Assembly (NCBI GenBank): GCA_965268275.1
Contig: OZ254168.1
Location: forward strand, 1,116,001-1,180,000
Reading direction: 5' to 3'
DNA: 64,000 nt
Origin: AAA044-D11 sp965268275
GTDB taxonomy: Bacteria; Actinomycetota; Actinomycetes; Nanopelagicales; Nanopelagicaceae
How positions within the stretch are numbered: the stretch's first letter is position 1; each line of letters begins with the position of its first letter. This document shows positions 35,988-44,582 of the stretch, piece by piece. Position numbers and translations under genes: made by a program. Under the pieces are notes generated by a model that saw only the letters and a list, made by a program, of their open reading frames with translations, was not told where the DNA came from and did no database searches.

Positions 35988-36890
35988 TTATACCTTTAAG
36001 TATTTACGCAAAGTGGCAACTGAGGCCACTGTTGAAACGACTAGCCCAGTAATCAAGAGGATTCCCGAAGCAACCCAAACATCAGACCAGGTAAAGAATT
36101 TAGTGAAACTAAGTAGAGGTGCAATTCTTGAATCAACCAAAAACTTGAACGCAGATAACAGCCCTGTCGAAAATACCCATCCAACAATTGCGGAAATAAT
36201 TCCTTCAAGTAAAAATGGTAGTTGGATTGAGAAAGACGAAGCACCAACTAATTTCATAACGCCAGTTTCGCGTCGTCGATTAAAGGCGGCGATTCGAAGC
36301 GTATTACTAATCAATAATGCGGCTGTAAGAACGCTAGCTAAACCGATTGCAAGGGCACCATCGCGGAGCACAGATAACAGTTTAAAGAATTTTTCTAGGA
36401 TGCTACGTTGATCTTGAACTGAGTCAACACCAGGTCTTCCGGCAAATGCACTTTGCATAACTGCAAACTGTGTTGGGTCTATCAACTTCACTCGATAAGA
36501 CTCTGGCAATTGATCTTGGGTTACATTTTGTGCAATTGCAGAACCCTCAAATCTTTCCTGAAAACGGGTAAATGCTTCAGCTTGAGATTCGTAATAAACC
36601 GTATCCACGACAGGCAGCGCCTCAATATCTAATTTAATTTGATCTCTCTGCTCTTGTGAAACGGGTCCACTGGCGCAAGAAGGAGATTCTGAAAGTGTTC
36701 CGCAGAGAAACACTGAAACTTCAATTTTGTCATACCAATAATCTTTCATGACCTTAACTTGTGAGTTAGCCAGAAGACCAATACCAAGAAGTGTCAAAGA
36801 AATTGCAACAGTTATTACTACGGCAAATGTCATAGTTAAATTTCGGCGCAGACCGATTTTTACCTCTTTGAATAGAAAACCAGCTCTCAT
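35988..36890 (-). CDS. ftsX: Cell division protein FtsX
   Basis: Membrane half of the FtsEX complex, which activates peptidoglycan hydrolases at the division site. Four membrane helices (about residues 20-42, 175-195, 227-247, 265-290) and an extracellular loop between the first two that includes CGTLSESPSC with a probable disulfide. The first residues MRAGFLFKEVKIGLRRN form the usual cytoplasmic N-terminus. Nine bases separate it from ftsE. Confidence 0.95.
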   Translation of the reverse strand: MRAGFLFKEVKIGLRRNLTMTFAVVITVAISLTLLGIGLLANSQVKVMKDYWYDKIEVSVFLCGTLSESPSCASGPVSQEQRDQIKLDIEALPVVDTVYYESQAEAFTRFQERFEGSAIAQNVTQDQLPESYRVKLIDPTQFAVMQSAFAGRPGVDSVQDQRSILEKFFKLLSVLRDGALAIGLASVLTAALLISNTLRIAAFNRRRETGVMKLVGASSFSIQLPFLLEGIISAIVGWVFSTGLLSAFKFLVDSRIAPLLSFTKFFTWSDVWVASGILLITGLVVSTVASVATLRKYLKV

Positions 36891-36899
36891 CTTTTGCCC

Positions 36900-37589
36900 C
36901 TATCCCGCATATCCGTATACGCCGCGAACCTGGTCGCGAATAACTTGGCCACCTTCGAGTTCAATTACTCGCTTGCGCATTGAATCTACAATCTTTGAAT
37001 CGTGCGTTGCCATAACAACGGTTGTTCCTTCTCGATTAATCCGATCAAGTAATTTCATAATCCCAACACTTGTTGCTGGATCCAAGTTTCCAGTCGGTTC
37101 ATCGGCGATCAAAATTGCTGGCTGACTTACATATGCTCGTGCAATCGCAACACGTTGTTGTTCTCCGCCTGAAAGTTCCGAAGGCTTACGATCGGCCTTC
37201 TCTTCTAGACCAACTAGTTCTAGAACTTCTGGCACTTCTCGATTAATTTCCTTCTGCGAATACCCAAGCACGTGCAATGTGAAGGCCACATTCTCGGACA
37301 CTGTCTTGTTTGGAAGTAGTCGGAAATCTTGAAACACAGTTCCTACTTGTCTGCGAAGTTCTGGAATCTTATGGGCTGACAATGTGTTCAAATCTTTACC
37401 GGCAACAATTATGTGACCAGATGTTGGGCGTTCTTCCCGAAGGACTAGACGAAGAAAAGTTGATTTTCCAGAACCAGAAAGTCCGACCAAGAATACGAAT
37501 TCGCCTTTTTGAATATCAATATTCACCGAATCAAGAGCAGCGCGATCCTGCTTTGGGTAAATTTTTGAAACGTTCTCAAAACGAATCAT
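36900..37589 (-). CDS. ftsE: Cell division ATP-binding protein FtsE
   Basis: ABC ATPase of FtsEX. Walker A GLSGSGKST at about residues 35-43, ABC signature LSGGEQQRVAIA, Walker B ILIADEPTGNLD and the H loop His in VVMATHDSKIV. The start is taken at 37589 (MIRFENV) because AAGGAGG sits five bases before it; the ORF extends nine codons further without that signal. It precedes ftsX. Confidence 0.97.
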   Translation of the reverse strand: MIRFENVSKIYPKQDRAALDSVNIDIQKGEFVFLVGLSGSGKSTFLRLVLREERPTSGHIIVAGKDLNTLSAHKIPELRRQVGTVFQDFRLLPNKTVSENVAFTLHVLGYSQKEINREVPEVLELVGLEEKADRKPSELSGGEQQRVAIARAYVSQPAILIADEPTGNLDPATSVGIMKLLDRINREGTTVVMATHDSKIVDSMRKRVIELEGGQVIRDQVRGVYGYAG

Positions 37590-37776
37590 GATCGCCTCCT
37601 TGTGCTTTCCATTCAAAACTAATTTCTAGCAATTGCCTCAGGTGAACTCAATTAAGTGTTCTGCCTACATGGGAAGTTTAGGCAGAAATCACCGTTCAGG
37701 CTCGGAAATACGCGCGATAAAGGCTGAGAGATTTCTTCCAGTTATGCGTAATTCCGTGTGATATTCGAATCTCGAA

Positions 37777-38880
37777 TTAATCGGTGCTTTTACGCCACTT
37801 GATTCCAGCTTCAATAAAGCCATCAATTTCACCATCTAGAACTGCTGATGGATTTCCAACTTCAAAATCTGTTCGTAAATCTTTAACCATTTGATACGGA
37901 GCCAAAACATATGATCGCATTTGATTACCCCAAGAACCAGAGTTATCACCCTTAAGTGCATCTAATCTTGCGCGCTCTTCTTGGCGGCGACGTTCCAATA
38001 ACTTAGATTGCAGAACGGCCATCGCTGTTGCTTTATTTTGAATTTGCGAGCGCTCGTTCTGGCAGGAAACAACTATTCCCGTGGGAAGGTGAGTTATCCG
38101 CACAGCAGAATCCGTGGTGTTTACACCCTGGCCACCAGGCCCAGATGAACGATAAACATCAACACGAAGTTCTTTCTCGTCAATAACAATGTGGTCGCTC
38201 TGTTCAACAACAGGGACTACTTCCACGCCTGCAAATGATGTGTGTCTTCGTGATTGCGAATCAAAAGGCGAGATACGAACTAAACGATGAGTTCCTTGCT
38301 CTACAGAAAGCGTGCCATATGCATAGGGTGCATAAACACGGAATGTTGTTGATTTAATTCCGGCTTCTTCAGCATACGACGTTTCAAGAACATCAACTTT
38401 AAAGCTATGGCGCTCGCAATACCTCAAATACATGCGCATCAACATCTGCGCCCAATCAGCGGCTTCTACGCCACCAGCTTCAGAGCGAATAGTTATTAAG
38501 CAATCGCGATCATCGTATTCACCACTCAAAAGCGTTTGAACTTCTAATTCACGAATGGCACGTGTCACTTCATCTAATTCATTCCCGGCTTCTGCAATTG
38601 CACTTGCATCTTTTTCACCTTGAGCTAGTTCTAGAAGTAGCGGAATATCCTCAAGCCTTCTGCGAATTGTGTTCGATTTGTTCAAAGTTGCCTGCACTCT
38701 AGAAAGTTTGCTAGTTACAACTTGTGCTTTCTCGGGATCATCCCAAAGATTCGGTTCGCTGGCCTCTGCTTCAAGTGTTTTAAAATCTGCCTCAAGTTTC
38801 GGTAGATTTAATACCTGTTCAATAGCTGAAAGAGTTACACGTAAAGCGTTAACCTCTTCCAGATATTCGCGGGCTGCCAT
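37777..38880 (-). CDS. prfB: Peptide chain release factor 2
   Basis: Recognises UGA and UAA stop codons. The GGQ hydrolysis motif in SSGPGGQGVNTTDSAV lies near residue 240 and the tripeptide SPF (RISPFDSQSRRH), the RF2 stop-codon determinant, near 200. The 367-residue protein is read in one continuous frame, so no autoregulatory frameshift is present. Neighbours ftsE and ftsX are the same as in mycobacteria. Confidence 0.97.
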   Translation of the reverse strand: MAAREYLEEVNALRVTLSAIEQVLNLPKLEADFKTLEAEASEPNLWDDPEKAQVVTSKLSRVQATLNKSNTIRRRLEDIPLLLELAQGEKDASAIAEAGNELDEVTRAIRELEVQTLLSGEYDDRDCLITIRSEAGGVEAADWAQMLMRMYLRYCERHSFKVDVLETSYAEEAGIKSTTFRVYAPYAYGTLSVEQGTHRLVRISPFDSQSRRHTSFAGVEVVPVVEQSDHIVIDEKELRVDVYRSSGPGGQGVNTTDSAVRITHLPTGIVVSCQNERSQIQNKATAMAVLQSKLLERRRQEERARLDALKGDNSGSWGNQMRSYVLAPYQMVKDLRTDFEVGNPSAVLDGEIDGFIEAGIKWRKSTD

Positions 38881-38937
38881 GGGTTAAGCGTAATGGCACA
38901 TCTGTCCTGCTATCGAACGCAGGCATCGTGGGGTCAC

Positions 38938-39453
38938 TCAGAAGGTGTTGGATACCTCCGAAGTGGCGCCAATAATTGCATCAATGCTGATTAATCCTTT
39001 ATTTATATTAGAGAGAATTGGAAAATTCACAAGCGCCTGAATCTTTGAATTTATGCTTGCAGTTATTTCATAGCCCGAGCAGTGCCACCCAGAAACGGAT
39101 ATTTCATTGTTTCGGAGATTTCTTAGGGTGATTTCTCCACGGAACTTACTTTCTGCCAAAGCACAATCAATTGGAACTCTGCCATTAGCTACATCCAATT
39201 CCTGGAAATCAGAATAGTAGAGATTTTCGTTCAATGTATGAGAGGCAACTAAAATTGCATCTTCGCCAATTTGAATCAATTCACGCTTTGCAAGATAGGA
39301 ATCAGATATATCAATTATTCCTACTGACAAGATAAAAACCAGAAGGAAAAGGCTTGTGATCAGAACCGAGATTGAACCCACCTCGCTCGCCATGAGCGTT
39401 TTAGTTGGATTGAGCGCTTTAGTTAAGCGACGAGGGATCAATTGCTGCGCCAA
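38938..39453 (-). CDS. TadG-like pilus assembly protein with pilin-like helix
   Basis: Probable Tad pilus minor component (TadG/Rv3654c-like family). One hydrophobic helix near residues 25-48 (GSISVLITSLFLLVFILSVGIIDI) follows a short basic leader and is followed by DSYLAKRELIQIGEDAILVASH, a typical TadE/G helical segment. The C-terminal 100 residues are extracellular with two Cys (CALAE, WHCSGYE). It overlaps the TadE gene by 16 bases and is the last Tad gene. Confidence 0.7.
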   Translation of the reverse strand: MAQQLIPRRLTKALNPTKTLMASEVGSISVLITSLFLLVFILSVGIIDISDSYLAKRELIQIGEDAILVASHTLNENLYYSDFQELDVANGRVPIDCALAESKFRGEITLRNLRNNEISVSGWHCSGYEITASINSKIQALVNFPILSNINKGLISIDAIIGATSEVSNTF

Positions 39454-39863
39454 GCATCAACAGTCTGAACAGCTGTAGCACTTGCCGAAGTGTGCGAAAA
39501 ATTAGAAGTCAGATAAACGGTTAATGATATCTTCCCATTAGGCGATAAGCACGGATTTAGTGAACAAGCTATTTCAATCCTGGGATTTGAATCGATCTTA
39601 TTTGTGGCAAAAGTGCTATCAACAAAAACTTTCTTAACCGCTGAAATTCTAGCTTCTGTAATCTCCTGACTCGGGCTAGTTACGTATGCCCTTGCCAATT
39701 GTCTGGCAAAATTCCGAGCTTCATATTGAATTTGCGCACTCTGGTTTATGGCTGTTAAATATATAATTAAAGGCACAAACAACGGCAATGCGTAGATGAC
39801 AAACTCAATAATTGCACTTCCATCTTCACCTTTGATTAAGTCTCGCAAGTTTTTAATTTTCAT
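39438..39863 (-). CDS. TadE-like pseudopilin
   Basis: TadE family minor pilin. N-terminal cytoplasmic basic leader up to GEDGSAIIEFVIYALPLFVPLIIY: the Gly-Ser/Glu arrangement preceding a hydrophobic helix is the TadE signature, with the Glu five residues into the mature start. An extracellular domain of about 90 residues follows. It overlaps the genes on either side by 11-16 bases. Confidence 0.75.
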   Translation of the reverse strand: MKIKNLRDLIKGEDGSAIIEFVIYALPLFVPLIIYLTAINQSAQIQYEARNFARQLARAYVTSPSQEITEARISAVKKVFVDSTFATNKIDSNPRIEIACSLNPCLSPNGKISLTVYLTSNFSHTSASATAVQTVDAWRSN

Positions 39864-40221
39864 CTATTGCGATGCTTTTAACTAGAAATTGATCTTGGAA
39901 AAGGAGCATTGGGGTTAGTTTTGCCACCGAAACTTTCTTACTCCCAACAATAATTTCACCCCCGCCGGGTAAGACTTGCCTGCCTAAATCCAAACCTGAA
40001 TATTGATTCGTTGAATTAACAGAATCGGCGCCGAGTAGTGCTTGCCTGCTGATTTCACCCTGAAGTTCATTTACTGCGACTCCTCGGCCAAGGACTGAAG
40101 CTGCAATTTGTAGGACACTTAAAAAAAGCAGGATTGTAGGAATTAGAACTAAAGCACTCTCCACGGTTCCCGATTGTGAAAGCAAAGGTGTTAAAAACTT
40201 ATCGAACTTCCTTATTTTCAC
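39853..40221 (-). CDS. TadE-like minor pilin
   Basis: Second pilin-like protein of the Tad locus. Basic N-terminus, then SGTVESALVLIPTILLFLSVLQI with a Glu near the start of the hydrophobic helix, followed by a 90-residue extracellular part. The GxxxSGTVESA region resembles a prepilin cleavage site. Only two bases separate it from the candidate pilin gene upstream. Confidence 0.65.
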   Translation of the reverse strand: MKIRKFDKFLTPLLSQSGTVESALVLIPTILLFLSVLQIAASVLGRGVAVNELQGEISRQALLGADSVNSTNQYSGLDLGRQVLPGGGEIIVGSKKVSVAKLTPMLLFQDQFLVKSIAIDEN

Positions 40222-40223
40222 AA

Positions 40224-40610
40224 TTAGCGAATGCTGTTCATATTATCCAGCGAGTTCTTTAAAATGCTCGAGAGCCGAGGTTGTGCAACTGTCCAGATTC
40301 CAGTTACCAATCCAGTTGTCATTAGAACAACTAGAACCCAACCTGGAACATCTCCACGCTCAGACTTCGCCGCGGACAAAAAAGTATTTTTCATCTGATC
40401 TATTCTGGCCAGTTTGCTGAATTCAATTACGATGAAACTTCCCTTAATTTGCTCACTGACTTCATGACATGCATTTCTAATTCCTAATGCAAAATTAATA
40501 AGTAGTGAATTTAAATTCATAGATATCTTCTCGAGAAATCCGTAGGACGTCTCAGTTTTTAACTCGCTAGTGCTGATTCCTTCGCTAGTGCTGATTCCTT
40601 CGTTGCTCAT
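40224..40610 (-). CDS. Candidate divergent Flp-type pilin of the Tad locus
   Basis: The 128-residue protein has an N-terminal 75-residue region (GISTSEGISTSEL repeats, then amphipathic segments) and a C-terminal pilin-like end: KSERGDVPGWVLVVLMTTGLVTGIWTVAQPRLSSILKNSL. Position (between tadC and tadE genes) and single C-terminal hydrophobic helix match Flp pilins, but the usual Flp GxxxxEY processing motif is missing. I chose the ATG at 40610 because GGAG lies seven bases upstream; the frame extends to 40811 but overlaps tadC. An internal start (MKNTFLSAAKS) would give a 57-residue protein of Flp size. Confidence 0.55.
   Translation of the reverse strand: MSNEGISTSEGISTSELKTETSYGFLEKISMNLNSLLINFALGIRNACHEVSEQIKGSFIVIEFSKLARIDQMKNTFLSAAKSERGDVPGWVLVVLMTTGLVTGIWTVAQPRLSSILKNSLDNMNSIR
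40565..40600. repeat. 18-bp tandem duplication (cgctagtgctgattcctt)
   Basis: Two exact adjacent copies inside the candidate pilin gene. They encode the repeat GISTSE. Confidence 0.95.
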
Positions 40611-40771
40611 TTTGCTCCATCTAGTCGATTTAATCCTCTGGAGGATTGTGTTTTGTTGGGTTGCACTAGTTTTCATTGTTGATCGAGCATCCCTGCCCTC
40701 AATAAAAAGTGATGTGAATAGATTGCTGCATGTTGATAAGTCAGGAATCTGAAAGAATTTCAACTTTGGGA

Positions 40772-41569
40772 TCACAGCATGCTCTGACCAAGTGATACAT
40801 ATGAAGGCCAAAGAGCAAATAGAACTGAGATAGGAAGAATTAAGAAGATAACGGGAATCATCAAAGAAATTTCAGCTTTACCGGCTGCTACTAATAGTGA
40901 GGCGTGTTGCCCCGCCCTAACTTCTTCGACTTGCCTATTTAGAACTTCAGATAAAGAGGTTCCGCGCTCTATCGCAAGAATTAAAGTGTCACAAAATCTT
41001 CGAATCGTTGGTGAATTTACTTGCGCGCCCAAAATGTCCAGAGATTGAGAGAGACTTTTGCCATTCTTTAGATCAACTAATGCCCCGGCAAATTTCTCTG
41101 CCATTTCCCCTTTAGCTCGTTCAGAGACTCGCAGCAAAGCGGTTGAAGGACTTTCGCCCGCTGAAACTAGAACTGCAAAAAGTTCAACTATTGATGGGAA
41201 CTCAGATTCGGCGGCTTCCAAACGATTCTTCTGGTTTCTAGAAGTGAATCCCTTTTCCCAATACCGGAAAATAAACAGGGTTACCGTTAACAGAAGTATG
41301 GTTACAAATGAAGCTCCCATAAGGAAGAGAATCACTATTGCAAAACTAAATACGATAATCACGACTTGATTTCGCGTCTTTGATTTATCAGGAACTTGAG
41401 ATTCATCCCGATTTTCACGTGCTAAAAAGTCTTTCTGTTGACTGCGAAAATTTCGCAAGAAGTCATCATGAAAACCCTTGAGTGGATCACGGTTTTCATT
41501 CAGAAGCAGGTAGGTTGCATAAGCGATTACTGGGGACATGAAAACAAGGGATAGCGAAAAAATGCTCAT
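40772..41569 (-). CDS. TadC-like type II/IV secretion inner-membrane protein
   Basis: Tad pilus platform protein of the T2SS F family. Initial helix (residues 1-20), then a helix pair near 72-105, a cytoplasmic T2SSF domain with ESEFPSIVELFAVLVSAGESPSTALLRVSE (residues 120-150) and GTSLSEVLNRQVEEVR, and a final helix (VIFLILPISVLFALWPSY). The start overlaps the tadB stop by four bases. Length 265 aa is usual. Confidence 0.85.
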   Translation of the reverse strand: MSIFSLSLVFMSPVIAYATYLLLNENRDPLKGFHDDFLRNFRSQQKDFLARENRDESQVPDKSKTRNQVVIIVFSFAIVILFLMGASFVTILLLTVTLFIFRYWEKGFTSRNQKNRLEAAESEFPSIVELFAVLVSAGESPSTALLRVSERAKGEMAEKFAGALVDLKNGKSLSQSLDILGAQVNSPTIRRFCDTLILAIERGTSLSEVLNRQVEEVRAGQHASLLVAAGKAEISLMIPVIFLILPISVLFALWPSYVSLGQSML

Positions 41570-42282
41570 GAGAAAATCCGCGGAGTTTCACTAATTTTGC
41601 CTACTTTTTCCATCCAGAAATAGGCAATAACTGTTAATAGCGCACCGATGATTAAAATTGTTAAACCGGCCGCGCTTGTATAAGCCCGTAGCGTATTTGC
41701 TTGAGTTGCGAGTAACAGCAATAAAATCCAGGGGGCAACCGCGGCTAGGGCTGCAGAATTCTTAACCCAACTATGTTTTGCTGAAATTTCCGCACGAAGT
41801 GCCAAGTCTCTACGAATGAAATTAGATAGCGTTCTCAGGGTTAGGGAGGTGTCTCTGCTTCCTGATACTCGTGCAAATTCTAGAACTTCACACACTTGGT
41901 CGGCAGTTCCGTCATTAAAGGCTTGCTTAAGTTCATTGAGCGACTGGCCAAAATCATTTCCTGCGCGCAATTTTTCGGAGAAGAGTAGGAATATTGAACG
42001 GGATTTCACTGGCCCGCGAGTTCCAAGCGCTACTAACGTTTCTGCGAGCGATAACCCCGATTGCAATCCAGAAATAATGTGATCCAAAATTTCTGGCCAT
42101 AGATTTTGCAAGAGAGCTCTTTCATTTTCAACTCTCCGCCTAAGAATCACAATTGGAATCGTTGTTGTAATCAATGCAAATGGAATTCCGATTAAGGGCG
42201 AAGAAGTAATTAATGTCGCTACAAGAAATCCTCCGAGTGAGCTTGCTGCGTATATGAGAATTTTTCTTGATTCAATTACCAT
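41566..42282 (-). CDS. TadB-like type II/IV secretion inner-membrane protein
   Basis: First of the two T2SSF platform proteins. Two N-terminal helices (about residues 7-48), a cytoplasmic domain with WPEILDHIISGLQSGLSLAETLVALGTRGP, and C-terminal helices around 172-228. Overlaps tadA by 7 bases. Together with TadC it forms the inner-membrane base of the pilus machine. Confidence 0.85.
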   Translation of the reverse strand: MVIESRKILIYAASSLGGFLVATLITSSPLIGIPFALITTTIPIVILRRRVENERALLQNLWPEILDHIISGLQSGLSLAETLVALGTRGPVKSRSIFLLFSEKLRAGNDFGQSLNELKQAFNDGTADQVCEVLEFARVSGSRDTSLTLRTLSNFIRRDLALRAEISAKHSWVKNSAALAAVAPWILLLLLATQANTLRAYTSAAGLTILIIGALLTVIAYFWMEKVGKISETPRIFS

Positions 42283-43331
42283 TTTTGGCCAGTAAAAATA
42301 TGATTTGGATTAACCAATCCTTTTTCATAAGAAACTTTCCCATTTCCGGAATACTTGAATAGCATTTCAGTCTCGACTCGATCTGACTCAATACGCCCAG
42401 TAACGTGTGCTACTTCCATAATTCGACGCACTCCGTCGGAAGCGATTGAAACGTGGATTACTAAATCGATCGCAGCCGCAACTACTGGAGCGATAAATTT
42501 ATGAGAGATATTTTCACCCGCAAGCAATGGCAAAGTTTGTAATTTGCTTATGGCATCTTTTGCTGAGTTTGCATGAATTGTTGCCATGCCGGGCAACCCA
42601 GAGTTAAGTGCAATTAGTAGATCCAATGATTCGGCTTCACGAATTTCACCAACAACTATTTGGGATGGGCGCATTCGCAGTGCTTCCTTGATCAATCTAC
42701 GAAGTGGAACTTCTCCCTCACCTTGCAAATTTGCTGGCTTTGTTTGAAGGGCGACACAATCTGGCAATCTAGGCCTCAGTTCGAAAACTTCTTCAATTGT
42801 TATAACTCGGCTTTTAAGTGGTACTGCACTGACTAAGGCATTTAGTAAAGTTGTTTTTCCGGCCTGGGTAGATCCACTAACCAAAATATTCAAACCCGCT
42901 TCAACGCAGGTAATAAGGAATTCGCAAACTTCCTGCGACATTACCTTCAACTCCGCTAACTCTTCTAAAGATTTCCCCCGAATTAAATGTTTACGAATAT
43001 TTACCGCCCAATGCTGCGCTGTAATTTCCGGAATAGCCACGTGCAATCTACTTCCATCAGGAAGTCTGGCATCTACAAAGGGGTGGGATAGATCAAGCCG
43101 GCGGCCTCCCCACATCAAAAGTCTTTCGACCAAATTTCTAACCTCATCAAAGGTCAACGTTAGATTTGTAAGTTCACTCACTCCATGTCTGGCAATAAAA
43201 ATTCGGTTAGGTGAGTTGATCCAAACTTCTTCTATTTCAGGATTTTCCATAAGTTCTTGTAATGGGCCAAAGGTTTCAAAAGTTTCTTGGGATTCATATG
43301 AATTTCTCTGCACTGGGATATCAAAATGCAT
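42276..43331 (-). CDS. tadA: TadA/CpaF-type pilus assembly ATPase
   Basis: Hexameric secretion ATPase powering Tad pilus extension. Walker A VSGSTQAGKTTLLNAL lies near residue 151-166, with Asp box VITIEEVFELRP, Walker B QIVVGEIREAESLDLL and His box MATIHANSA. An N-terminal domain (GPLQELMENPEIEEVWINSPNRI) precedes. Length 351 aa is a compact version without the N-terminal extension of CpaF. First gene of the tad operon; downstream order is tadB, tadC, pilin candidate, tadE-like genes. Confidence 0.93.
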   Translation of the reverse strand: MHFDIPVQRNSYESQETFETFGPLQELMENPEIEEVWINSPNRIFIARHGVSELTNLTLTFDEVRNLVERLLMWGGRRLDLSHPFVDARLPDGSRLHVAIPEITAQHWAVNIRKHLIRGKSLEELAELKVMSQEVCEFLITCVEAGLNILVSGSTQAGKTTLLNALVSAVPLKSRVITIEEVFELRPRLPDCVALQTKPANLQGEGEVPLRRLIKEALRMRPSQIVVGEIREAESLDLLIALNSGLPGMATIHANSAKDAISKLQTLPLLAGENISHKFIAPVVAAAIDLVIHVSIASDGVRRIMEVAHVTGRIESDRVETEMLFKYSGNGKVSYEKGLVNPNHIFTGQKW

Positions 43332-43443
43332 TGAAGAAAAGCGCCCTTTTATTGTTAACAGAAGTGGATAATTTGTTCAGTAACTAGTCACGGCGCTAAT
43401 CCGTGATTACTTTCCGCAACTAAGTAAGGGTTTGTCCGTAGTG

Positions 43444-43986
43444 CTAGGAGGCGAAGTAATGGCGATCTATTTCAGCGATCCAATTATTCATATCTTGATC
43501 TCTCTTCCATTCACTGGGAGAAAACTTCAAATGCGCCCTCAAATTTGAGGCGCTAAATTTCTCTGTAATGACTTTTTCGAATCGCTGCGCGGTTCTAGTG
43601 GCTTGTTCTAAGTCCCCTTGTAAGCAGAGCCAAAAGCCATTCTCCGCAATACGTGAATAGAAATCGCTTCCCCTCATGTTTATTTTAATATTGTTACTCA
43701 GTTGAGCTAGGAGTTTTTCAAATTCTAAATCTCGTTGGTCTATTGGTTTAGAAGTTAACTTCTTGACTTTATTGATGTCATGAACTTCAGGCAAAAGCTT
43801 GATTGTGACAATTGCAATTGATTGCGAATTTCGCTGAGATTGGGATATTTCTCGAGCTAAATTATCAAAGAATATTTTTGGAGCCGGAGCACCCGTAAGT
43901 GAATCTGAAACACCATTATTTTGAAACTCGATTGATCTTGAGGAAAGATTGCGGTCAGAACTTTTCAAAGGTTTCAAAGGTTTCAA
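43444..43986 (-). CDS. Degenerate GGDEF-domain protein
   Basis: A 180-residue soluble protein with the GGDEF fold but no catalytic motif. The entrance motif DSLTGAP at 28-34 (normally DxLTGLxNR) and helix FFDNLAREI are clear; where GGDEF should be, at 114-118, the sequence is AENGF within RIAENGFWLCLQG. It therefore cannot make cyclic-di-GMP and may bind a nucleotide or a protein. The start begins with three near-copies of a 9-bp unit (KPLKPLKSS). It sits immediately upstream of tadA, in the same direction, so a role in pilus control is inferred. Confidence 0.6.
   Translation of the reverse strand: MKPLKPLKSSDRNLSSRSIEFQNNGVSDSLTGAPAPKIFFDNLAREISQSQRNSQSIAIVTIKLLPEVHDINKVKKLTSKPIDQRDLEFEKLLAQLSNNIKINMRGSDFYSRIAENGFWLCLQGDLEQATRTAQRFEKVITEKFSASNLRAHLKFSPSEWKRDQDMNNWIAEIDRHYFAS
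43963..43986. repeat. 9-bp tandem repeat (tttcaaagg) at the GGDEF gene start
   Basis: Two exact copies and most of a third, encoding the Lys-Pro-Leu repeat at the N-terminus of the degenerate GGDEF protein. Confidence 0.9.
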
Positions 43987-44096
43987 GTTAACTCCTGTCC
44001 AGTTGAATTAAACTTTTCGAGCAAATACAGAGTATCTACTTATCAGACTAGTCACCTGGTAAGTTATTCGAGCTTGCAACGACTTACTTGTTTTCG

Positions 44097-44138
44097 CAAA
44101 GGTTTTGAGTGTTGCCACAAAGGTTTTGAGTGTTGCCA
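44097..44138. repeat. 21-bp tandem duplication upstream of a membrane protein gene
   Basis: Two exact copies of caaaggttttgagtgttgcca directly before the gene at 44200, inside an open frame that is probably not translated. Confidence 0.95.
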
Positions 44139-44199
44139 CATAAGATTTAGGCGTTATCGCAAGCAAGGTTTTAGGCCCAGGGTTCAGAAGGGAGCGAGA

Positions 44200-44571
44200 A
44201 TGAAGATCACAGAATCTTTCTATGAGAATTCTAGAAAGGCCGCGGTCTGGCTGCTCCGCATTGAATCCCTAATTCTGGTTGGAATCGTTCTTTACTTGCT
44301 TCTGGCATCGGTATTTTCAACTGCAACTTGGCCATCTGCCCTTATTGGTGAAATCGTCTTTGCGCTGCTTGGTGCAGCTGGATTGTTTTTTGCATCCATG
44401 GGATTTGCCAGACGCAGATCCTACGGAAGAGCGCCAGCGGTTCTGGCAAATGCAATTGCGGTTGGGGTTTCGTATTACATGATCACTGGTGGATTGTTAA
44501 TCGTTGGAATTCCACTTGCCTTGCTTGGTGCAATAACTTTTGTTGCAGCTTTATTTGGTTATCGCGAGTAG
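44200..44571 (+). CDS. Small four-helix membrane protein
   Basis: Unrecognised 123-residue protein with four hydrophobic segments (about residues 21-40, 47-68, 78-97, 98-118). The start at 44200 (MKITESFYEN) is chosen because GGGAGCGA precedes it by a few bases; the longer ORF to 44074 is the 21-bp repeat region. It converges on the SDR gene (stop codons 11 bases apart). Function unknown. Confidence 0.65.
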   Translation: MKITESFYENSRKAAVWLLRIESLILVGIVLYLLLASVFSTATWPSALIGEIVFALLGAAGLFFASMGFARRRSYGRAPAVLANAIAVGVSYYMITGGLLIVGIPLALLGAITFVAALFGYRE

Positions 44572-44582
44572 CCAATTGAAAA

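Noticed and set aside
37777..38880. Programmed frameshift in prfB
   Set aside because: The release factor reads in one continuous frame from start to stop, without an internal UGA or slippery site.
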